NCBI GenBank assembly: GCA_025331445.1
Contig: JAIWNE010000025.1
Coordinates: 290,818-354,817, forward strand
Source of the DNA: Blakeslea trispora
Taxonomy: Eukaryota > Mucoromycota > Mucoromycetes > Mucorales > Choanephoraceae
Length of the DNA: 64,000 bases
Reading direction: 5' to 3'
Numbering within the stretch: position 1 is the first letter of the stretch; each line of letters begins with the position of its first letter. The position numbers and the translations under genes were made by a program. Shown here one piece after another: positions 56,135 to 64,000 of this stretch. The notes below the pieces were generated by a model. The model was given only the letters and a program-made list of their open reading frames with translations, searched no databases and was not told where the DNA came from.

Positions 56135-56896
56135 GCCAGAGCCAAAGCGAGGACCGGAAGAGCGAGCATGATGCTGGAAAGCATCGATTTCCATAGCAGT
56201 GGGCTCGTTAGCCGAGGGAGAAGCCGAAGAAGAACCAGCCAAAGGAGACACCAGAGAAGGACCAACAGGGGCAGACACCGAAGGAGAATCAAGAGAGAGC
56301 TGAGCAAAAGCATCTTCCAAGAGAGTATCATCGGACGAGAGTGATTCCTCAATAGCAACAGCAGCCTTGTTGATTTGGCGCCAGGTTGTCTTAGTGATGA
56401 TATTAGGCAAGATGATGGAGCGGATTTGTGGAGACATGCACTTCAGGTAGATCATTCGGAGGGTTTGGGCATCCAAAGACTGATCCGAAGGGAACTCAAG
56501 AACAATAGAGTCAAACAGAATAGCAAACCGACGAGGAGAGAGGTTGCCTTGGCGGAGAGACTCCAACCGACGACGAGTGATGGCCTTTTGCTTAGGCGCA
56601 GGAATACCATAGGTTCGCAAAAGCTCAGTCTTGAGAGCAGACCATGTTTGGACCTCAGGAGAGCGAGCAGCCCAATGAGCGATTTCGGCAGGAAGGTAAG
56701 TGCCGATGTGCAGCCGTTTTTATTCATCAGAGAGAGAGAGTCTTTGACATTCGAGTTCAAAGTGAGTAAGCCAGCTGTTGATATTGTCCCTAGGGTTGAA
56801 AGGAGTACAAATGGTAGTATGACCCAAGCGACTTTCTGTTAGCAGTTGAGAGAGCAATTGACTCATCAGAGTAGCATTAGCAGTAGGAGTAGACAT
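55478..56896 (-). pseudogene. Gypsy-A gag and protease with nonsense codon
   Basis: Starts ATG 56896 (MSTPTANATLMSQLLSQLL). In-frame TAA at 56720-56722 in SDE-stop-KRLHIGTYLP. Gag core ESLRQGNLSPRRFAILFDSI, an (SG)n tract, zinc knuckle CGHCKKEGHLTKKC, and protease ALVDTGASISAVR. The TAG at 55478 separates protease from pol in the same frame; it could be a nonsense mutation or a read-through signal, and I favour mutation because other stops are present. Confidence 0.85.
56093..56150. repeat. GAACCA minisatellite in Gypsy-A gag
   Basis: Tandem GAACCA/GAGCCA hexamers (minus strand GGTTCT/GGCTCT) encoding an (SG)n linker before the zinc knuckle. Confidence 0.85.
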
Positions 56897-57029
56897 TTAA
56901 AGAGGTAGAGCAGATAGTTAGAGGAGCGATAGACACCGAGGATAGTGATAGACACTGAGAGAGAGAGACGTAAAGTCTTGAGATTTAGATAGTAGTATGG
57001 GCGCGGGGAAAGAGCAGCTTCTCCACCAT

Positions 57030-57350
57030 AAAATAAGCCGGATTGACGGACTTTAGATTTGTTATAAAATAGAAAAGAATAAAAGAGATTACTTCAATTG
57101 AACTCAAGTAGAGACAGAATTTATTGAGTAAGATAAAGATAATGTTTATTGAAATAATGATGAGGGCTATTTATACTAATGAAATACGGATGATAATATA
57201 TAATAGGAAAGATTGGATAAAGCCAATTGTCAAGAGAAAGGTGAACAGATCAAGAAAGGAAATAATGGCAGAGCAAACTAAAAAGGAAATGTTCTTGTCA
57301 AGAGAGGGATTCAATTACCGCAGCTGAGGTAGAACACTCAGCTCACAACA
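57030..57350 (-). repeat. Gypsy-A 5' LTR
   Basis: 321 bp, one mismatch to the other LTR (GATTTGTTA against GATATGTTA). Followed on the outer side by TSD GTTTT. Confidence 0.92.
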
Positions 57351-57355
57351 GTTTT

Positions 57356-57591
57356 CAAGTGACGGTTTTTTACGATTCAATTTTAAGCGGGCGGTGACTG
57401 TTTTTTACAACTCGAATTTAAGCTGGCGGTGACTGTTTTTTAGTCCCTTTAACTTTTTAATATGTTAACTGATAATGATGATAACAATGCATCTACTAAG
57501 CCTTTAGATACAACTTCATATTTCTAGCTAACATTATAAGAGGCAAGCTACTCGGGCTGTGAGTCTAATTGTTTTATTTATTTAATATCTT
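57356..57591. other. Short interval between Gypsy-A and the KDZ gene
   Basis: Bases 57358-57446 hold about two and a half imperfect direct repeats of roughly 35 bp sharing GCGGTGACTGTTTTTTA and the words AATTTAAGC. The rest is unremarkable. Confidence 0.55.
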
Positions 57592-60500
57592 TTAATCGAT
57601 ATTTAACGCGGAAATAAGAGGAGCGAGATCATCTTCATTGTCTTCGTTAGAGCTGATTTCGCCTCCATCTACAATATCATCGCTTTCTTTAAGAATTGCT
57701 TCTGATTTAGAGACTTCATCGGCTGAAGGCTCGGAAGGAGCAACGAGAGAAGGAGAAGCAGAAGGAGAGAGAGGAGAGGACAAAGAAGGAGTGGATGGGG
57801 GCATGCCGAGGAAGGTATGAGTTAACCTCTGCAGCAAAAGCAATTGGCGCTTTCGTCTTTCTAGCAGAAGAAGATGCTCAGGTTGAGCAGACTGGATTCC
57901 GAGATTGATTGAGAAAAGTCTCGTCTCAACATTCTGCACAAATTGCATTTCTTCTTCCTATAATAAAGGCTTAATAAACCATAAACGATAAAAGGCTTAC
58001 AAGTATAGAATACGTACTTTCAGCAATTGTAATTCTTCTTCAGCACGACACATCTTGTGCCATGTCATGACATCTTGAGGGAAAGCTAAGGAGCTTTCCT
58101 TGGGAAACTTTTTTACAGCCGCCTCAAGACTGTCAATTCTGTGTTGCTCCTACTGTTGTTGATCTAATTGGACATTGACATGTTATATATATGCTCGATT
58201 ATATATAATCGCCATAAACTTACTGCAGTTCTGCAATAAATGCTCGTTGAAAAAAGAAATAATCTTTTTGAGTTTAAAGCAATATGCTTGAGAGCCAAGA
58301 CAAGCTTTGTAGCCTTTTTTGCGCCTACAATGTAACCAGACAATAATGTTTAAAATTGCAAGTGATTGATATATCAAAAAAGAACGTACCAATTCTCCCA
58401 TTTCCAGATAATTGTCTTTCTTTGAAAGACAAAGCAAAAACATAGTTCTTAACAAGTATGACAAAGAAGTCAGTGACTTGGGTGTTGATTTGATTAGTGA
58501 GATGAGCTATGCGCTCATCTTCAAAGCTTTCGACTGGTTTGAAGTAGGATTCTCTTGATTCAAAGACTTCAAAGCAAGCAATTTCTTGTCTGAGTCTTTC
58601 GATTCGCTTCTTCGTCATGCGATCGGGATTTTGTCTAAAGAGACAGTAAATACAATGATCATATATTTGAAAGACAAAAACTTACATCTGTTGAAGATAA
58701 TACATTAGCTTTTTAGCAGCTAAGTATTCCATGAAGGGCTTGCTGTTGATAATGTTCTTTTCAGTTTCTTTGTAAAGAATGTTCTTTACAAACTTCTTAC
58801 TGATCTTCATGGATAACAAATCTTTGGCCTTTTGCCATTCTTCTAAAATTTTTTCGGTGTTAACACCTTCTAATTGTTTGTTATATTTTTCAAGATTTTT
58901 TGGTTTTTTTCTTTTTTTGTTTTGATCTACTTGGCTATGAAGAATTGTTAAATCTGAAATAAAAAGATGTCAGACTGTATATGTAGTAAACTTACACAGT
59001 TCAAGCATTTTGTTATAGGCGAAATGATCCACTGCATCTGTGACCAACAGTTGTCGATTTCTCTTTAACATACTTCTGGTCATCGACACAAATCCATCTA
59101 AATAGGACCAGAAACGCTCACACCCTTCACCGTCGGTATATCCAAAGTTTTGGATATACCTAGGGTTGTAATTGACTTGACAAGCCATAGTATGAGCATA
59201 AGCACGGAATGCTGTTACTCTATACCAGGTGTCATTCATCATCAAGTACGGGAATGTACGCTATCAATTGAATCAATTAAGTTATCAACGCATAGGTCAA
59301 TCTAGACTCATGACTCCTTATTTCCAAATTGCTTTTTACTAAGCAAATGATATCGTACATGATACCATACTTGGTTCCTTCGCTTTTTTGTTGCTTCAAC
59401 ATATGGCCAACGCAAGCCAAGGCATATTTGTGGCTAATTGATGATGAGGTTAGAATCTAGTTAGAAAACAAATTACTTGGAACTTACCCTTCCCCACCGT
59501 AGATATTGAGCATGCGCTCAGGCACGCCATGTCTAGCACATGACAAAGAAAAAATACCGTTCTCATCATAACGGCCTGTCGAATTGTTTCGATTGTTCTC
59601 GCCGTTGGCCTTGAAGACACTGTCTTCGACGGGATCAAGGAAACACTATATAGATATAAGTTGCAATTCAGATCAGAACAATGATCTCAACAACTTACAT
59701 TTTCACTATTATCTTTCTTTTCTGTGGCAAATTTGTCCACTTCTTCTTTTGTGCCCCAGAGAGCTTCTTCACCAATCGAGAGGGCAAAAAAGCCTCCTTC
59801 AGCAGCTTCATTAAGGCCGACAATTCTTCTTCTCTTCATCTGGAAGTTGCCGTCCATCGATACAAGCTTTCGGTTGCCACCCTGTTAAATTTGTCATATG
59901 TTAATGTTTGCAACAATTATATCCGTGATGCATAAAAAATTACCTCACATCCCAAACAGACGCTCATACTCTCTAGACCATAGCTTAAATCTACATGGTC
60001 TTGGGCATAGCGGGCAAGTTTTCTGTAGAGAAAGTATGCCGAGTTGTGCACATCATTCGTCATGAGAGCAGTCTATATAAGCAAAGTGAAAGTGGATTGT
60101 TAAGTACTGTCTTAAATCATGTTGTACTGACTTACTCTGGAGCTCAAACCAGGCATTCCTTGATAGACATCATTACAAATGTTCACAAAGCAATGGTTTG
60201 AGATATAATCTCTCATCTTGAAGATGTGCAGATAGTCCAACAAGGCAAAATAAACAGCACGGCGAGGTGATTTGGTCTTGTTGGGCATCATCTGGTTTTC
60301 CAAAAGCTGCTTCAACAAGGGATTGCAGCTGCAATGCATAACTTCTACTTCTTGAATTGCTATAAAACAATAACCACATTAGAAATGAAAGGATTCAACC
60401 GGCTCATGTTACTTGGTATACCATTCAAGAAATAAAGAGTCATTTTCACAACGCCTCTATGGTGGCAAGAGCAATCGTATGGCTCGAAATGAACTGACTT

Positions 60501-60926
60501 CTTCGAGAGGTTAGGTTCACCATGCAAAAGAAAGGAATTCAAATACCAATCTCTCACCTTCTTGGCATGTTCAATCCAGCTTTGAACATGGCTGCTGATT
60601 TCAGGGGCAGTACAATCATCATGATCCATGAATGACCCAGAGTAGTCATCCACGAAATCATTCATTTCGCCAGCAGCAGTTTGCAGCATTCTTTGCTGGT
60701 GAGCCTTTTCATCTTCGATACGTTGCTGTTTCAACTTTTCTTCTTCGAAGCGCTTTTCTTCTTCTTGTTGTTGATAGACCTTGATCATACGCTGTTGTAT
60801 TTTATCAAGATCATCCTCGTTTTCCTTTTCGTGTTGGCTAACACTTTTTTTACTGATTCTTTGTCTTTTAGGGTTTGTAATTTTGATTTTGTTGTAGCCT
60901 TCACGTTTCATTAATCTCTTCATCAT
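57592..60926 (-). CDS. KDZ (Kyakuja-Dileera-Zisupton) transposase, 12 exons
   Basis: Exons on the minus strand: 60413-60926, 60136-60359, 59944-60072, 59699-59881, 59488-59645, 59340-59433, 58996-59260, 58686-58953, 58390-58634, 58224-58324, 58018-58149, 57592-57957. The joined 892-residue frame has no stop. N-terminal basic and coiled segment, a CxC-type cysteine cluster (YDCSCHHRGVVKM, VMHCSCNP, VSVCLGCE-like spacing), then catalytic blocks LVSMDGNFQMKR (Asp near 298), GIMYDIICL (Asp near 429) and FGYTDGEGCERFWSYL (Glu near 480), followed by a long helical region and an acidic Ser/Pro-rich tail. Exon 10 boundaries are the least certain. No terminal inverted repeats were found, so it may be an immobilised or domesticated copy. 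Confidence 0.85.
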
Positions 60927-62213
60927 TGTTTTGTATTTAGTTTTTTCGGAAAAGAGTCAGAAAAGTAAAACTGTTTTCGTTTTTTATTTCCATTAACTGA
61001 GCTTGTGACTGACTTGGAAACCTGAAATAATGGAATTGACTGCATGATTCTAATTGCTTAATTTGCTGCATCCTACTGTTTACATACAATAATCCCTGAA
61101 AAAGGCTCCCGATTTAAACAAGGCTTGTTTAATTCGTTTATTATCAGTATAACATTAAAAGAAAATCAATAAAAGTTGGTTCAGTGAAAGTCCATCAGAC
61201 CATTTTATGCTTTTAAATCAAACAACCAAAATTTAGCATTTAGTCTTAACTGTGAATTACGATTGCTTCATGAAAACTTAGTCTTATACTATGAAAAATA
61301 GCTCGTTAGAATTGCCCTAATTTTTTACGTTATAAAATAAGAAAAAAATAAGAAAAAAATAAGAAAAAAGGAAGAAAAACAAAAAAGTTCTTTTTTGACA
61401 TCGTTTCTAACTACTTTTGTTGTTAGATTTTGTAATTACATCTATAACATTACTTTTTATTTCAAAAAAACTGCTGAAAATTTGTCAAAAATATCAATAA
61501 TTATGTCTGACACTATATAAAAAGAAAGATCTCATCAAGACGGTTTCTTGACGCGAGAAGCTGGATGTAAGTTTGCCTGATCATGGACTTTTCTTTGATT
61601 TACAACTTGATACGTATATTTTTATTTTTTCTCACTCTAATATCACACTAAAAAGGTACAACAATACACAACTACTTTTAGCAGCATTTTCAACAAACAT
61701 ACAGCTTGTTTTGCATGCTACTCGTTGCATAACACTTGGAAATAAGTGATTTTACTAGATAAAATGCATTATAACAAATTTCGGATACCTCTGGAAACAT
61801 AATGGACACCTTTTATTTTAAAATCCGATAGAGAAAATTGCTGTTATTTTAAATGTCCTCTTAAATAAGATCAGTTATTTGAAGTTTGGGACACCTACTA
61901 ATAACTCTGTTTTTTAAAATAATTTAAGATTTGCATTACTCATTAAATAGCATCTTCCACTACCATAGCTAATGATACTGCTATAATTTCTTGTAGGAAG
62001 ATTATGGGTTATATAAGCTTTGTAGTAGATTCTCTTTTGAGAGATTTTGTATGCTTAATCTTGCTGCAGACTGCCAAACACTCTATTAGGTAAAGAAGCC
62101 TGATCTAGTGTAGAATGTAATTTCAAAATGAGATCAAAGACTAATAGATAGCACAAGTACGTATGTAGATGCGTTTGTTTATTCATATAGGTCTTTAAAA
62201 AGTAGCCATGAGG
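60927..62213. other. Intergenic region, 1.3 kb
   Basis: Very AT-rich. Contains a short tandem repeat of AATAAGAAAAA units (61,340-61,375). No coding potential seen. Confidence 0.5.
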
Positions 62214-64000
62214 CTATTCAAAAATATCATCGCAGTTTTTGCCCAAGTGACTCAAACTCTTCTTGGTTACTTGTCTTCTGTTTTCAGCTATGCGGACTGC
62301 ATCTGCAACGGTTATACCATTAGAAGCTGCATGAGCCTTCATGGTCTTCATGATTCTGTTTCTCCTCATGTACAACGTCTTCTGCCCATTTCTTGTGTAC
62401 CATCCCTTTTGGCTGACATTCATAGTCTCAACCGATGGAAGGCCTCCTAGCCCTTCAGTCCACTTTTTATACAACTCTTCCAAAGAGTGAAGAGTGACAC
62501 TAAGAGAGAAAGAGCTGGGACTTGCTGAAGATGTTTGCTGATCCAAGCTACTTTCAATCGTGGCCATGTCTCCTTCGGTTCTTGGTTGTGAGGAAGGCAT
62601 ATTTCTTACCGTTGTCTGAGGAGCTTCAGATCCTTCTGGCTAAGAAATGTTGATTTGCAGTGGGGCCCTACCGGTAGAGATGTCGGACATGTTCAACAAA
62701 AGGCGGTTCACCAGGTGGACAACTTGCTGATTGGACTGTTGGACACTCTCTTCGATGTTTGTGAGTCTTCGTTCAACTACTGGAATGACACGCTGGAGTA
62801 GGATGTTCTCAGGATGTTCTTCTTCATGGGCTTTGAGTAGCAGCTCTCTAAAATAAGGATATAGTTAGACTTTTTAATTGATGCTTTCATGTCTCTAGAT
62901 CAATTGACATACCGTTTGAATTCCAAGTATTCGGGATGACGAAACAAAGGATTTTTCCACAATGAATGTGCTGGATACAGTTGCTGCATGAATACAGAAT
63001 CTTGTAGAAACGTGATTCTTAATGTCATCATAAGTTGAAGAAAGTCTTCTGCCGAAACAGTTTGTCTTGCTGTACCATCATGAAGCTTTGAGAGCCAATG
63101 ACTTGCTTCAGGAAACACCATTGCTTGTAGGTTTTCTGAAGGAGTGATGGTGGCGCGGGGGAGAAAGAAGGTGCCTCGTTCGGTAAACCCAGCCAAGCTA
63201 CGCATGATGCCACGAGGCAAGTTGGTGAGATAGGCACCATTCATTGAGCTGTTGTTCCATCTTCCCATTCTTCGTATGTCTGATTCCTCAACACCTTGCA
63301 TATCAGCCATTCGAGCAGCAGCACCTCGACTAACATGCGTTTTCTTTGAAGAAGTGATGTTGCATGCTTTGAATGCTTTATCGATGGCTGCACAATGACT
63401 GTGGTAGGTCCATTGCTCCTTGGGGTCAGCTTTGTGCTTCAAGAGTTGAATGTCAAACCAGTCAGAAGAGTTTTCAAAACGAGGAAAAGGCTCATTTTTA
63501 ACATGGAATCTTCCAAAAAAGTAAACACCAAGCATCATAAATGGACAGATTTCAACCCGAGCATTACGAATACATGCTCCAATTTCCATTCTTCCGAACT
63601 TGTTGGTCTTGCCTTGTCTCATTACCAAAATCAAAGCAGGGCATTTTTGAGAGCCTTCGCCCTCAAGATCGAGAACCTGCAAATCGGGCAATTGGGCTTG
63701 GCGAGCAGACTCACCACGAAGGAGACAAAAGTGAGACAAAAGGAACGAAAGAGAGTTGCGCAAATCCTTGATAGTGTCTTGCTGAAAGTAATAACCAACA
63801 ACAGAAGCCAATTTATCAGTGGTGGTGTAGCCATCCATGATTGAGCCAACACCTCGATCCTCGTAGTTCAACTTCTTGGTTTGCTCTTCTTCTCTTTTGA
63901 CTCTTTGAAGCAATGCAGGAAAAGTACTTCTTGGGTTGGGGTTTGCATTGATCTTCATCATTTGCTGCGAGCGGTACATATGCATAATGGCGGCACCATA
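62214..64000 (-). pseudogene. Crypton-like tyrosine recombinase (NDC10_II + GCR1_C), one nonsense codon
   Basis: Minus-strand gene whose 5' part is outside the window (frame open through base 64000). Exon 62913-64000: NDC10 domain II-like recombinase core, with FCLLRGESARQAQLPDLQ, GKTNKFGRMEIGACIRN, KKTHVSRGAAARMA, IRRMGRWNNSSMNGAYLTNL and SLAGFTERGTFFLPRA. After a 65-nt intron (62848-62912), exon 62214-62847 holds a coiled segment and a GCR1_C domain (LEELYKKWTEGLGGLPSVET, TLYMRRNRIMKTMK). In-frame TAG at 62640-62642 lies between the two (QINIS-stop-PEGSEAPQ). This pairing of domains is typical of Crypton-derived genes. Confidence 0.8.

Larger units (their letters stand above)
40544..57350 (-). 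mobile_element. Ty3/Gypsy retrotransposon Gypsy-A with nested insertions
   Basis: Two 321-bp LTRs (40544-40864 and 57030-57350) that differ at one position I can find, flanked by 5-bp target duplications GTTTT (40539-40543, 57351-57355). Reads on the minus strand. Just inside the 5' LTR, after one spacer base, is TGGTGGAGAAGC, a tRNA-type primer binding site. Gag, protease, RT, RNase H and integrase are in Gypsy order. It hosts three primary insertions: element D (52671-54003), solo LTR X2 (43199-52493, with further layers) and solo LTR X1 (41863-42740). Confidence 0.93.

Noticed and set aside
57124..57327. 67-residue frame, also at 40638-40841
   Set aside because: Falls inside the Gypsy-A LTRs; duplicated with them, no coding signature.

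Overview
The window is nuclear DNA of an early-diverging filamentous fungus, most likely Mucoromycota (Mucorales or a close relative). Host genes are AT-rich, carry many 48-80 nt GT..AG introns, and are typical fungal genes. The mobile DNA (DIRS elements, chromodomain Gypsy elements, a KDZ transposase, an NDC10_II/GCR1_C recombinase, a Fanzor-like relic) is of the kind I know from that phylum. Species cannot be fixed from the sequence alone.

Bases 1-25,570 are host genome: the 3' part of VPS27 (ESCRT-0), a convergent PIG-X/PBN1 gene, PHB1 (prohibitin), a 54-residue CxxC microprotein, a fusion of two cyclic-nucleotide-binding domains with an F-box and leucine-rich repeats, a plasma-membrane P-type H+-ATPase, an MRP-type ABC transporter and the exosome subunit RRP43. 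A decayed Fanzor/TnpB-like gene (13.3-15.7 kb) lies between the ATPase and the ABC gene. I rebuilt introns by joining conserved protein segments at GT..AG sites. All the complete spliced frames close without internal stops.

Bases 26,000-62,900 are a transposon nest with little host sequence. Block 1 (26.7-39.6 kb) is a 1,863-bp inverted duplication of an IS630/Tc1-like transposon plus short flanks. One arm is split by a 4,314-bp DIRS retrotransposon (DIRS-1). The spacer holds a second, left-truncated DIRS family (DIRS-2), itself split by a 591-bp solo LTR. Block 2 (40.5-57.35 kb) is one Gypsy element (Gypsy-A, TSD GTTTT) that took in a Tc1-like element (TSD TA) and two oppositely oriented 878-bp solo LTRs (TSDs CCTTC and GCTAC). 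One of those solo LTRs was entered by a chromodomain Gypsy element (Gypsy-B, TSD GGCCT), which was in turn entered between gag and pol by a 2.7-kb DDE transposon (TSD TA). Block 3 has a 12-exon KDZ transposase gene with an open frame, and the 3' part of a Crypton-like tyrosine recombinase gene that runs off the window.

The target-site duplications allow the insertion order to be read base by base. Terminal repeats are nearly identical, so much of this is recent, yet most element ORFs carry premature stops. Those stops look like transitions, mainly C to T at CAA, CAG or CGA codons. No tRNA, rRNA or CRISPR array was recognised.
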